A DNA stretch of 64,000 bases from contig DASUJY010000022.1 of assembly GCA_036279015.1 (NCBI GenBank), forward strand, positions 50,425 to 114,424, written 5' to 3'. The position numbers and the translations under genes were made by a program. Position 1 is the stretch's first letter, and each line of letters opens with the position of its first letter. This DNA comes from DATEOR01 sp036279015. GTDB lineage: Bacteria > Actinomycetota > Thermoleophilia > Gaiellales > Gaiellaceae. The notes beneath the pieces were generated by a model, which did no database searches, had not been told where the DNA came from, and saw only the letters and a program-made list of their open reading frames with translations. Positions 55,189 to 63,722 of this stretch are shown in pieces.

Positions 55189-56250
55189 ATGGCTGACGAA
55201 CCCACCGCCCTCCACCACGAGGAGATCCAGCATCTGCTGGAGCGCGCCGAAGCAGCCGGCTTCCTCGAGTCGACCGATCTTTCGGAGGTGCTCGACACCC
55301 TCGAGCTCGACCCCGCCGACGCCGAGCTCGTCCACCGCGAGCTCGAGGAGCGGAACATCGAGATCGTCGAGGTGGTGAAGGAGCCCGCGCGCGAGCCGAC
55401 CGCGCCGCCCCGCGCTTCCGAGGTCCTGGAGACGACGACCGATGCCCTCCAGCTCTTCCTGCGCGAGATCGGCCGGCACCCGCTCCTGACCGCGGCCGAC
55501 GAGGTCGAGCTCTCGAAGCGGATCGAGCGAGGGGACATGGAGGCGAAGCGCCGGATGATCGAGTGCAATCTCAGGCTCGTCGTCTCGATCGCCAAGAACT
55601 ACCGGAACCAGGGGCTTCCGTTCCTCGACCTGATCCAGGAAGGGATGTTCGGCCTCATCCGCGCCGTCGAGAAGTTCGAATGGCAGCGCGGCCTCAAGTT
55701 CTCGACCTACGCGACGTGGTGGATCCGCCAGGCCGTCGCGCGCGCGATCGCGGACAAGGCGCGAACGATCCGCGTGCCCGTCCACGTGGTCGAGCGCATG
55801 CAGAAGATGCACCGGGCCGAGCGCCACCTCTGGACGCAGCTCGCCCGCGAGCCGACGCTCGAGGAGATCGCCCACGAGGCCGGCCTCCCGCTCCAGCAGG
55901 CGATCGAGGTGCGCGCCGCCGCGCGTGCCTCGACGAGCCTCGACCAGCCGATCGGCGAGCAGGAAGACGCCGTCTTCGGCGACCTCGTGGCCGGCGAGGA
56001 GCCGCTTCCGGAGGAAGAGACCGAGCGTCGCCTCCAGAAGGAGGCGCTCGACAGGGCGCTCGATTCGCTCCCCGAGCGCGACCGGCGCGTGCTCGAGCTC
56101 CGCTACGGCCTCGGGGGCGAGGAGCCGCACACGCTGGAGCACATCGGGCGCCGGCTCGGGATCACGCGCGAGCGCGTCCGCCAGATCGAGATCGAGTCGC
56201 TCTCCCGCCTGGCCTCGCTCCGCGAGATCGACGCGGTCGCGACGCGCTAG
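55189..56250 (+). CDS. RpoD-like sigma-70 factor (first of two)
   Basis: A 353-residue primary-type sigma. The N-terminal 75 residues are acidic and act in place of region 1.1. Region 1.2/2 follows: LQLFLREIGRHPLLTAADEV (part), NLRLVVSIAKNYRNQGLPFL (part), LIQEGMFGLIRAVEKFEW and the -10-reading FSTYATWWIRQAVARAI. Region 3 is VHVVERMQKMHR, and region 4 has LPERDRRVLELRYGLGG and GITRERVRQIE. It recognises -10/-35 promoters. It ends 13 bases from another sigma of the same class on the opposite strand. Group 1 versus group 2 status cannot be decided. Confidence 0.95.
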   Translation: MADEPTALHHEEIQHLLERAEAAGFLESTDLSEVLDTLELDPADAELVHRELEERNIEIVEVVKEPAREPTAPPRASEVLETTTDALQLFLREIGRHPLLTAADEVELSKRIERGDMEAKRRMIECNLRLVVSIAKNYRNQGLPFLDLIQEGMFGLIRAVEKFEWQRGLKFSTYATWWIRQAVARAIADKARTIRVPVHVVERMQKMHRAERHLWTQLAREPTLEEIAHEAGLPLQQAIEVRAAARASTSLDQPIGEQEDAVFGDLVAGEEPLPEEETERRLQKEALDRALDSLPERDRRVLELRYGLGGEEPHTLEHIGRRLGITRERVRQIEIESLSRLASLREIDAVATR

Positions 56251-56262
56251 AAGCCCGCGGTT

Positions 56263-57294
56263 CTACTCGGCGCGCAGGTAGAGGCGGAGGTCCGGCGCGC
56301 CGGTCTGGAGCTCGCGTAGGGCGCGCGACTCGAGCTGACGCACGCGCTCGCGCGTGACTCCGAGCTCGGTGCCGACCTCTTCGAGGGTCTTCGGCGTCCC
56401 GCCCGCGAGCCCGAAACGAAGCTCGAGCACGTGCCGCATCCGCTCGGAGAGCTTGCCGAGCGCCACCTGGAGCTCGACGCCGCGCAGGAGCTCGGCGAGG
56501 ACGAGATCGGGCTGCTCGGAATTGACGTCCTCCAGCATGTCCCCGTAGATCGAGTCGCCGTCCCCGACCGGCGTCTCGAGGCTGACGGGGTCCTCGACGA
56601 GGTCGAGTAGCTCGTTCACACGCTTGACCTCGAACCCGCTCTCCTTCGCGATCTCGTGCGGGAGCGGGTCGCGGTTCAACTTCTGGGTCAGCACGCGGCG
56701 GGCGCGCATGACGCGCCGCACCTGGTCGACGACGTGGACGGGCAGCCGGATGGTGCGGCCCTGGTCCGCGATCGCGCGCGTGACTGCCTGTCGGATCCAC
56801 CAGGTGGCGTAGGTCGAGAGCTTGTAGCCCATCTTGTAGTCGAACTTCTCGACCGCCCTGATGAGGCCGAGATTGCCCTCCTGGATGAGGTCGAGGAGCG
56901 GGACGCCCGAGTTGACGTAGTTCCGCGTGATCGACATGACGAGCCGGAGGTTCGACTCGATCAGCTTCTTCTTCGCCTCCTCGTCGCCCTCGTCCTTGCG
57001 CCTCGCGAGCTCTCGCTCCTCGGCGGCGGTCAGAAGCGGGCCGTCGCCGATTTGGCGCACGTAGAGCTTGAGAGGGTCCTGCGTGGGCCCCGGGGCGAGG
57101 GCTTCCTTGGCCTCCTCCTTCTCGTCCTCGTCTTCCGGCGAGTCGAGCGCAGCCGGGTCGGCGACGAGCTCGAGCTTCGGCTCTTCGGCTTCGGCTCCGC
57201 TCCGGTCGGGATCCGGCTGGGGCAGCTTCGAGACTGGGCGTTGTCCCACGAGCGCTCTATCGGCCTGCGAGGGATCCGCCTTGAGAACCACCAC
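56263..57294 (-). CDS. RpoD-like sigma-70 factor (second, convergent)
   Basis: A 343-residue sigma with a 70-residue acidic head (DEDEKEEAKEALAPGP). LKLYVRQIGDGPLLTAAEER, NLRLVMSITRNYVNSGVPLL (both partial), LIQEGNLGLIRAVEKFDY, LSTYATWWIRQAVTRAI, VHVVDQVRRVMRAR and the region-4 GVTERERVRQ-type block (GVTRERVRQLESRAL) are present. It differs from its neighbour across all regions, so it is an old paralogue rather than a recent copy. GTG at 57294 is the chosen start. It is divergent from the amidotransferase gene. Confidence 0.95.
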   Translation of the reverse strand: MVVLKADPSQADRALVGQRPVSKLPQPDPDRSGAEAEEPKLELVADPAALDSPEDEDEKEEAKEALAPGPTQDPLKLYVRQIGDGPLLTAAEERELARRKDEGDEEAKKKLIESNLRLVMSITRNYVNSGVPLLDLIQEGNLGLIRAVEKFDYKMGYKLSTYATWWIRQAVTRAIADQGRTIRLPVHVVDQVRRVMRARRVLTQKLNRDPLPHEIAKESGFEVKRVNELLDLVEDPVSLETPVGDGDSIYGDMLEDVNSEQPDLVLAELLRGVELQVALGKLSERMRHVLELRFGLAGGTPKTLEEVGTELGVTRERVRQLESRALRELQTGAPDLRLYLRAE

Positions 57295-57335
57295 CGTTCC
57301 GAGGGATGGCCCTCTGGCCGCGCCGGGCCGATGGC

Positions 57336-57341
57336 TATAGT
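57336..57341 (+). promoter_or_regulatory. -10 box TATAGT for the amidotransferase
   Basis: TATAGT (five of six to consensus) ends nine bases before TTG 57351. CTATAG at its start is self-complementary, so the same site could also serve the divergent sigma gene. Confidence 0.5.
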
Positions 57342-57350
57342 GATCGTCTC

Positions 57351-58151
57351 TTGTGTGGGATCGCCGGATATAGCCTCAGCGACTCGAGTCGCGTCGACCC
57401 CACACTCGCCGCCCAGATCCTCCTCGCGGCGATCTCGGAACGCGGATCGGACGCTTCCGGCTACTGCTACCGCGGGCCGGGGGTCGACCTCGCGGTCCAC
57501 AAGCAGCGCTCCGGTGCGAGCCGGCTCCTCGACTCGGTGCGCGTCGCCGGGGCGGCGAGGCAGGCGCTCGTCCACGTTCGCGACTACACGAAGGGGCATC
57601 CGAGCCTCGAGGACAACAACCACCCGATCCGCCACGGCGCCCTCGTCGGCATCCACAACGGGATCATCAGAAACGATGAGGAGATCTTCGCCGAGCACGG
57701 CTTCGGGCGAGCCGCACCGCGGATGACGGTCGACTCCGAGGCGATCTTCGCGCTCATGGAGGCGAGACGAAACTCCGCCGAGGCCCTCGACGAGCTCTAC
57801 GGCTCGATGGCGAGCGCCTGGATGGACGAGCGGGAGCCCGAGATCGTCTACGTCGCGCGCGGCATGGGCAGGCCGCTCTGGATCGGCCAGGGCCGCAACG
57901 AGCTCTTCTTCGCCTCCACCAGGGCGGCTCTCGAGCTCGTCGAGAGCTACGCCGGCGTCTCGCTCGAGAAGGACGACCTCGAGGAAGGGACGCTGCTCGC
58001 CGTCCGCGGTGGCGCCGTCGGCCGGCGCGAGAGCTTCCGCCCGGACCTGACCTTCAGCGAGGAGCCTCTCCCCTCGGTCCGCGCGCCCGAGGAGCACCGC
58101 TCGTGCCTCGCGCTCCTGGCCGCGCTCGTCGCGCCCGCGGCCGCGGGCTAG
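57351..58151 (+). CDS. Class II glutamine amidotransferase domain protein
   Basis: A 266-residue stand-alone N-terminal-nucleophile glutaminase. The TTG start is decided by the chemistry: it makes Cys the second residue (CGIAGYSL), which becomes the free N-terminal nucleophile. SERGSDASGY, LVHVRDYTKG, NHPIRHGALVGIHNGII and VDSEAIF are the usual PurF/GlmS-type glutaminase motifs. No synthase domain is fused, so ammonia must go to a separate partner or the protein is a stand-alone glutaminase. Its final 98 bases overlap the convergent HNH-repeat gene. Confidence 0.88.
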   Translation: MCGIAGYSLSDSSRVDPTLAAQILLAAISERGSDASGYCYRGPGVDLAVHKQRSGASRLLDSVRVAGAARQALVHVRDYTKGHPSLEDNNHPIRHGALVGIHNGIIRNDEEIFAEHGFGRAAPRMTVDSEAIFALMEARRNSAEALDELYGSMASAWMDEREPEIVYVARGMGRPLWIGQGRNELFFASTRAALELVESYAGVSLEKDDLEEGTLLAVRGGAVGRRESFRPDLTFSEEPLPSVRAPEEHRSCLALLAALVAPAAAG

Positions 58152-58731
58152 CGGCACCGAGCCTTCGGTCGATCCGCCGCTGGAGCGCCGCCCAGGCGCC
58201 CTTGCGCCCGCCGAAGAGGCGGTAGACCTGCCACTCGCTCGGCAGGCGCGGGTCACGACGGTGTGCCCGCGACCAGTCCTCGAAGCTCGGCAGCCGCCCG
58301 AGCCGGCGCGCGAGCGCCGTCCCGGCCTCGACCGCCCACTCTGCGCGCTCGCGGGGATCTGGTACGTCGAAGCCGGCCGCGTGGAGCGCCGCGCGCAAGG
58401 AGCCGAACGTCTGCCAGTAGAGCGACTTCGACGGCATCGTCGCCCGACGCCGCACGAGGTCTGCGCCGGTCGGGGTCCTCCCTACCTCGGCGCCGAGCTC
58501 CCGGAGCTGGCGCAGCAGCTCCTCCCTCGTGGCAAAGCGACGCGCGACGAGGCCTGCGCGCCGCTTGGCCGCATTCCAGCTTCCGAAGCGCGTGACGAGC
58601 GTCTGGGGATGCGGTCTCGCCGCTTCGTCGAGAGCGAACTCGCGCATCGTCGGCGAGCGCCCGAGCCGTCGGGCCGACGCGCGGAGCTCGTCGAGGAGCA
58701 TCTCGTCCGTGTAGCGCAGCGAGCGGGACAT
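58054..58731 (-). CDS. Protein with three homing-endonuclease-associated HNH repeats, no nuclease domain
   Basis: A 225-residue basic protein with three degenerate repeats of about 55 residues: LLDELRASARRLGRSPTMRE, LLRQLRELGAEVGRTPTGAD and ARRLGRLPSFEDWSRAHRRD mark their openings, and each ends in F-G-(S/G)-(W/L/R) followed by a helix (RFGSWNAAKRRAG, TFGSLRAALHAAG, LFGGRKGAWAALQ). This matches the HNH_repeat helical DNA-binding family found beside homing nucleases. No HNH or GIY-YIG catalytic motif is present, so it is perhaps a DNA-binding protein. The C-terminal 33 residues are Arg/Pro-rich and antisense to the amidotransferase end. ATG 58731 is chosen over 58746. Confidence 0.72.
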   Translation of the reverse strand: MSRSLRYTDEMLLDELRASARRLGRSPTMREFALDEAARPHPQTLVTRFGSWNAAKRRAGLVARRFATREELLRQLRELGAEVGRTPTGADLVRRRATMPSKSLYWQTFGSLRAALHAAGFDVPDPRERAEWAVEAGTALARRLGRLPSFEDWSRAHRRDPRLPSEWQVYRLFGGRKGAWAALQRRIDRRLGAASPRPRARRARPGARGTSGAPRARGPRGEAPR

Positions 58732-58778
58732 GGCTCTCCCCGCCAAGGATAGAGCAGGCTAGACGGGCCGCAAGGCTC

Positions 58779-61523
58779 TCAGGCCGTTGCGATCAGACGT
58801 GACGGCGTCTCGGAGCGACCGGGCTCGTCCGTGTGGAGCAGGCGCTCGAGCGCCGAGACGCAGCGGGGGCAGAATTGCGACCCCGCGCCGCGCCGGAGCT
58901 CCTCGAGGGCCTCGTCGGCGGGCCTGGCGGCGCGGTAGATGCGCGTCGTCAACATCGAGTCGAGCGCGTCCGCGACGTGGATGATGCGGGCGCCGAGCGG
59001 GATCTCCTCCCCCGAGAGTCCGTCCGGATAGCCGGTGCCGTCGAAGCGCTCGTGATGGTGGCGGATGGCGGGCACCGCGTCCTGGAGGAAGCCGAGCCGG
59101 TCGATGATCCTGGCGCCCTCGTCGGCGTGGCGGTGCATCAGCGACCACTCCTCCCCGGTCAAGCTCCCCGGCTTCAACAGGATGGCGTCCGGGATCGCGA
59201 GCTTGCCGATGTCGTGGAAGAGCGCGGCGTGGCCGAGGAGGTCGAGCTCGGCTTGGGAAAGGCCGAGCTGACGGCCGATCGCGAGCGCGAGCTGCTGGAC
59301 GCGCCTCGAATGGCCGGCGGTGTAGGCATCGCGCGCGTCCACGGTCGCGGAGAGGCTTTCCATCGCGGCCGTCGAGCGCTCCCGCAGGAGCCGGTTGGCC
59401 TGCTCGAGGGAGACGTTCTGCTCGCGGATCGTCTCGGCCGCCTGGCGGAGCTGCTTCGTCGACTTCTCCGTGTGCCCGAGATAGGCCGCCATCGTCTTCC
59501 GCATCAGGAAGAGCGGCAGGACGAAGACCGCGAGGCCGTAGAGCCCGATCGCCGAGTAGGCGAGCGCGATCGCGCCGCCGACGGCGCCGAAGGCGACGTA
59601 GTGCGGCAGGAGCCAGGAGAAGCGCTCGTTCCAGACGCCGCGCCACTTGTCGTGCCCCTCGAGGGCCATCGCGCCGGAGAGGAGGCCTGTGTTGACGACG
59701 AAGTACGCGCCGCCGGCGACGAGGCCGGAGGCCGCGGTCACGAGCTCGCCCGTGCGCGTCTCGTCCGAGCCGATCGTGAAGACCGCGGCCGCGGCGAGCG
59801 AGGCGAGGCTCAGCGCGCCGATGTTGAAGAGGACGTAGTACCAGGCGTCGCGGCGGGAGCTCCACTCGACTGCCACGGTCGCGACGGCGAGGGGCAGTGC
59901 CGCCCGTGGTCCGAAGAGAGCCGCCCCCGCGAGCGCTCCGACCGCGCTGACGGAGATCGAGCCCGCCTCCATCTCGATCGAGAGTGCTTGTCCGCAGCCA
60001 ACCAGGATGATGATGGCGATCAGCCCGAGGAGGTTGTCGTTCGTGCCGAGGAAGGCTCCGGCGATGCCCGCCCCCACGCCTGCGAGCGAGACCAGTGCGA
60101 CGAGCACGGCAACCGACGGAGACAGAGCGAGGAAATGGGGCCGGCCGGGCGAGTGCGGCCGCGGCTGCTGCTCGCGACGCTCGGTCGTGCGCGGCTCGGG
60201 CAGCGCGCGGCTCGCGACCGCGGCGTACTCGCCGTCCTCCGGCACGGCGGCGAGGCGCGCGGGGCGCTCGTTCGCCGCGAGGAGCAGCGGCTCCGAGCTC
60301 GCGCCCTGGACGCGGTTCCTGCCCTGGAGCTTGGCGCGGTAGACGGCGAGGTCGGCCTGGTGGATCAGCTCGTTCGGGTCGACGCCGTCCTTCGGGAAGC
60401 CGGCCACGCCGAGCGAGACCGTGGCGCGGATCGGTTCGCTCGAGGTCTCGACCTCGTAGCGGCCGTCGGCGACCGCGCGGCGGATGCGCTCCGCGATCTC
60501 GAGCGCTTGCTCGGGGGCAGTCTCGGGCAGGAGGATGGCGAACTCCTCCCCGCCGAAGCGCGCCGGCACGTCGTAGTGGCGGAGCTGCTTGCGGAAGACC
60601 TCGGCGATCCCCTCGAGGACCGCGTCGCCGGCCAGGTGGCCATAGGAGTTGTTGATGTCGCGGAGGAGGTCGAGGTCGGCCATGATGATCGACATCGGGC
60701 GGTCCATCCGGCTCGCACGCGCGAGCTCCTCGCGGAGCTCGGCGGCGAAGTAGCGGGCGTTGAAGAGCCCCGTCTTCGAATCGACGCGGGCCTCCTCCTG
60801 GAGCGCCGGCACGCTGAGCGAACGATGGATGAGGAGGAGCGGGGCGACCGCGGTCGGCAGCAGGTACGGGTTCCACTTCCAGAGCGCCGCGAAGGCGACG
60901 CCCAGGGCCGCGAGGACGAAGTCCGTCGAGAGGCTCTCTCCGGAGAAGAGGCCCGTTGCGCGCAGGCTGTGGCCCCGAGCGAAGTGGAGCATCGTGGCGA
61001 GGAGCACGTGGTTGAGGGCGACGAACACGACCGAGGCCGCGAGGCCCGCCACCGCGAGGCCGACCTCGTCGCTCAGGTCGAGGCTCTGGACGACGTGCAC
61101 CGCGCTCCAGGCCGCGAGGCCGTTGAGCGTGTAGTTCGCGATGTTGAACCCCTGGATGTACCAGGGGTAGCGAACCTTCAGCCACTCGGGGATGTGCTGG
61201 ACGACGCCCACGAGCGCCACGAGCTCCGGGGGCAGGAGCAGAGCGGCCGGAATGAGGAAGACGATCGTCGTGTGGTAGGACTGGTCGCGCGGGGTGCGGA
61301 CGACGAAGAGCTGGGCGACCGCGGCGCACGAGGCGAGCACGAGAAACGTCGGCCAGCCGTGCGATCCCGGCTTCAGGTGTGAAAGCGGGACCAGCGCCGC
61401 CGCGACCGCCACGGCCGCGACCGTGAAGAGGTAGGCCTTCGCCTGAAGGGAGAGCCCCTCCTCGGGGGGTTCGGGGCCCCCGCGGCGCTCGTTGCCACCG
61501 AACTCGGACGAAACTGCGCTCAT
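58779..61523 (-). CDS. Membrane c-di-GMP enzyme with GGDEF and HD-GYP domains
   Basis: A 914-residue protein in four parts. An N-terminal module with about six to seven spans (residues 30-270) is followed by an intact GGDEF domain (MADLDLLRDINN; RFGGEEFAILLPE near 320). A second membrane module of similar size (about 440-680) comes next, and then a coiled linker and an HD-GYP domain (LFHDIGKLAIPD near 770; HHHERFDGTGYPDGL near 825). It should both make and break c-di-GMP. Cysteines FCPRC close to the C-terminus are a possible metal site. ATG 61523 is chosen for the GGGTGAG just upstream. It lies between the HNH-repeat and subtilase genes on the same strand. Confidence 0.93.
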   Translation of the reverse strand: MSAVSSEFGGNERRGGPEPPEEGLSLQAKAYLFTVAAVAVAAALVPLSHLKPGSHGWPTFLVLASCAAVAQLFVVRTPRDQSYHTTIVFLIPAALLLPPELVALVGVVQHIPEWLKVRYPWYIQGFNIANYTLNGLAAWSAVHVVQSLDLSDEVGLAVAGLAASVVFVALNHVLLATMLHFARGHSLRATGLFSGESLSTDFVLAALGVAFAALWKWNPYLLPTAVAPLLLIHRSLSVPALQEEARVDSKTGLFNARYFAAELREELARASRMDRPMSIIMADLDLLRDINNSYGHLAGDAVLEGIAEVFRKQLRHYDVPARFGGEEFAILLPETAPEQALEIAERIRRAVADGRYEVETSSEPIRATVSLGVAGFPKDGVDPNELIHQADLAVYRAKLQGRNRVQGASSEPLLLAANERPARLAAVPEDGEYAAVASRALPEPRTTERREQQPRPHSPGRPHFLALSPSVAVLVALVSLAGVGAGIAGAFLGTNDNLLGLIAIIILVGCGQALSIEMEAGSISVSAVGALAGAALFGPRAALPLAVATVAVEWSSRRDAWYYVLFNIGALSLASLAAAAVFTIGSDETRTGELVTAASGLVAGGAYFVVNTGLLSGAMALEGHDKWRGVWNERFSWLLPHYVAFGAVGGAIALAYSAIGLYGLAVFVLPLFLMRKTMAAYLGHTEKSTKQLRQAAETIREQNVSLEQANRLLRERSTAAMESLSATVDARDAYTAGHSRRVQQLALAIGRQLGLSQAELDLLGHAALFHDIGKLAIPDAILLKPGSLTGEEWSLMHRHADEGARIIDRLGFLQDAVPAIRHHHERFDGTGYPDGLSGEEIPLGARIIHVADALDSMLTTRIYRAARPADEALEELRRGAGSQFCPRCVSALERLLHTDEPGRSETPSRLIATA

Positions 61524-61684
61524 CTCACCCACCCCAGGGGCGCCCGCGCGTCCTCGGACGCTCCGTTCCACGCGAAAGCGTGGGGCCGCAGAGCCATAGG
61601 TCCAAGGTACGGCCGGCCGGGTGAGGCGGCGTCCCCCGTTCGAGGGACGGCCGCCGCGTCCCGCGAAATTCCCCCGGAAGGGTG

Positions 61685-61714
61685 AGCCCCGGGCGGGGTG
61701 GGCCACCCGGGGCT
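61685..61714 (-). terminator. GC hairpin after the subtilase gene, possible U-less terminator
   Basis: AGCCCCGGG and CCCGGGGCT are perfect 9-base arms around a 12-base loop, 45 bases beyond the subtilase stop on the minus strand. No T-run follows. Confidence 0.45.
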
Positions 61715-61758
61715 GTCCTGCTCACCGTCCGATCACGGGAGCAAGGCCGTTGGATCGG

Positions 61759-63546
61759 TCACTGCGTGAGGCCGAGATCCGCGGCGAACTGCTGGAGCTC
61801 GGCGCTGTCGAGGTACTCGCCCGTGGGCAAGGGGGTCTCCGTCTCGGCGTTGTCCGACCACGAGGCGGAGGCCCAGGAGGCGCTCGCCCACGAGGCTGCC
61901 GCCCAGCTGGCGCTCGCCCACGAGGCTGATGCCCAGGACGCCGAGGCCCAGGAGGCGCTCGCCCAGCTGGCGCTCGACCACGAGGCCGAGGCCCAGGAGG
62001 CGTCCGACCAGGAGGCGGAAGCCCAGGAAGCGTTGGCGGAGGCAGTGCTCGCCCAGCTCGCCGAGTCGAAGGCTCTGGCGCCTGTCCACCGGTTGGTGAC
62101 GACGAACCGGTTGAGAGCCGCGTTCGGGTTCGGCGCGCTTCCGAGCCGGACCGCCTGCGCGACGTTGACGACTCCGACGCCGAGTGAGCGCGGGGCGGCT
62201 TGGCCGGCCGGCCGCGCCGTCAGCATCAGTGCGCCCTTCACCTGGTCCGGCGTCCACGTGGGATGAGCGCCGAGGATCTGGGCTGCGCCGCCGGCGACGA
62301 TGGGCGCCGCGAACGACGTTCCGGAGAGCTCGATGTAGCCGGGCGCGACGGCGTTCTCGGGCTGCTCGAGCGCGAGCGTCGAGCCGGCGGACGACGGGCC
62401 GACGATGTAGCGGCCCGGCGCGGCGAGCTCCGGCTTCGCGAAGCCGTCGAGCGTGTAGCCGTAGGCGGACCAGGGAGCCGCGAAGTCGTCGTTCGTGGAG
62501 ACCGAGCCGTGGATGTCATCCGCGCCGACGGTGATCACGAAGGGGTCGTTGCCGGGCGCGAAGGGAACGCCGCTCGGGCGGCCGTCGACAGCGTAGTTTC
62601 CGGCGGCGGTGACGACGACGACGCCCGAGAACCAGAGGCGCTCGACCGCCTTGTTCAGCGGATCGAACATGAAGCTGTTCGGAAGGGACGAATGGAGCGA
62701 GAAGTTCGCGACGCGGATCCCATACTCGTCCTTGTGCGCGAGGATCCAGTCGGCGGCGGCGATGACGTCGCGCGTCATGGCCATGCCGTGGTCGTCCATG
62801 ACGTCCAGCGAAACGATTTTCGAGGCAGGAGCCGCTCCGGCGTAGCCGTCGCCCGAGCCCGCAGCGATTCCGGCGACGAAGGTGCCGTGGCCCCGCCCGT
62901 CGCCGGGCGAGTTGCCGGAGAGCGAGGTCATGTCGACGTTGGCGACGACCCGGCCGCCGAAGTCGGCACGGGACGCGTCGATGCCCGAATCGACGAAGGC
63001 GATCGTCGGCGTCGGCACGGTGGCGGAACCGGCCCAGAACTTGTGCAAGCCGGTGACGAAGGGCCACCGCTGCTTGTTCGAGAGCGAGCCCGAGAGCTCG
63101 ACGGGGGCGTCGACGGTGATGGCAGACAAGTCCTTCTTCGAGGCGAGGCGCAGGATCTGCGCGCCGGTCAGGTTCGCCGCGACGCCGTCGAGCGAGGAGA
63201 ACTCACGCCGAATGCCACGGGCCCCGCCCCGTTCGTCGTCCAACTGCTTCTTGACGACCGCGTAGACGGCGCCGGCGGTCTTGCCGCCGTCCCCCTGGAT
63301 GATGACGTCGAACGTCGCCGAAGGATCGGCCTGCGCCGAGGCGAGGAGCCCGGGCGTCGTGTAAGCGGTGAAATGAGAGCTGCTGGCCGCGGCCGGAGCC
63401 ACGAGGGCAAGCGCGAGGACGACCGTTGCGACGAGGCCGCGTCCGCCCTTTCCCCAGAGCGCGCTCGAGCGCGTCTCGCCTTTCGAAGGCTTGCCCCAGA
63501 GAGCGCTTTGCCTGAGTCCTGCACTTGCTGCACGATCGAGCCGCAT
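61759..63546 (-). CDS. Secreted S8 subtilase with Ser-Ala-Ser-Trp repeat tail
   Basis: A 595-residue exported protease. A signal peptide (about residues 36-55, VATVVLALALVAPAAA) follows a long basic head. A propeptide-like region precedes the S8 domain with catalytic Asp in AFVDSGIDASRADF (about 183), His in GRGHGTFVAGI (about 218) and Ser in SGTSFAAPIVAGG (about 408). The C-terminal part has 13 Trp spaced mainly five residues apart ([A/S]-x-A-S-W). The tail's role is unknown; wall association is a guess. It parallels the partial gene at the window edge. ATG 63546 fits the signal; an upstream start at 63678 is less likely because a hairpin lies between. Confidence 0.9.
   Translation of the reverse strand: MRLDRAASAGLRQSALWGKPSKGETRSSALWGKGGRGLVATVVLALALVAPAAASSSHFTAYTTPGLLASAQADPSATFDVIIQGDGGKTAGAVYAVVKKQLDDERGGARGIRREFSSLDGVAANLTGAQILRLASKKDLSAITVDAPVELSGSLSNKQRWPFVTGLHKFWAGSATVPTPTIAFVDSGIDASRADFGGRVVANVDMTSLSGNSPGDGRGHGTFVAGIAAGSGDGYAGAAPASKIVSLDVMDDHGMAMTRDVIAAADWILAHKDEYGIRVANFSLHSSLPNSFMFDPLNKAVERLWFSGVVVVTAAGNYAVDGRPSGVPFAPGNDPFVITVGADDIHGSVSTNDDFAAPWSAYGYTLDGFAKPELAAPGRYIVGPSSAGSTLALEQPENAVAPGYIELSGTSFAAPIVAGGAAQILGAHPTWTPDQVKGALMLTARPAGQAAPRSLGVGVVNVAQAVRLGSAPNPNAALNRFVVTNRWTGARAFDSASWASTASANASWASASWSDASWASASWSSASWASASWASASWASASWASASWAAASWASASWASASWSDNAETETPLPTGEYLDSAELQQFAADLGLTQ
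61858..62067 (-). repeat. 15-base repeat array encoding the ASW tail (first subtilase)
   Basis: A 15-base period encodes pentapeptides ending in Ala-Ser-Trp; 13 Trp codons in all, the first pair ten residues apart and the rest exactly five. Codon choice within units varies, which argues for protein-level selection. Confidence 0.9.
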
Positions 63547-63644
63547 CGAGTTCGTGTCCCTTTCCCGTTCTCGCTCTGCACGAGGGCCGCAAGGCCGAGC
63601 GAGGTGTTGAACGCCAGACCGGAAGCTAGGCGCGGAAACGCATA

Positions 63645-63674
63645 GGAGCCTCCCCCGTTTGCGGGAGAGGCTCC
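63645..63674 (-). terminator. Hairpin between the two subtilase genes
   Basis: Thirteen-base arms (GGAGCCTCCCCCG and its complement, one mismatch) close a TTTG loop, 49 bases beyond the upstream subtilase's stop. It has no T-run. It probably terminates that gene's transcript. Confidence 0.55.
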
Positions 63675-63722
63675 ACATTCACTCGAACGAGGGATCGGCG
63701 CCCGGCGGGCGCTCGCCTTCGC

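Noticed and set aside
58833..61382. An 849-codon plus-strand frame opposite the GGDEF/HD-GYP gene
   Set aside because: The minus strand has intact GGEEF, HD and GYP motifs; the plus frame has none.
61858..62067. Possible CRISPR or minisatellite because of the 15-base period
   Set aside because: The period is the codon structure of the pentapeptide tail, with no spacers.
61682..62266. Plus-strand frame with HEAEAQEAL-type repeats
   Set aside because: It is the complement of the ASW-encoding array, not an independent gene.
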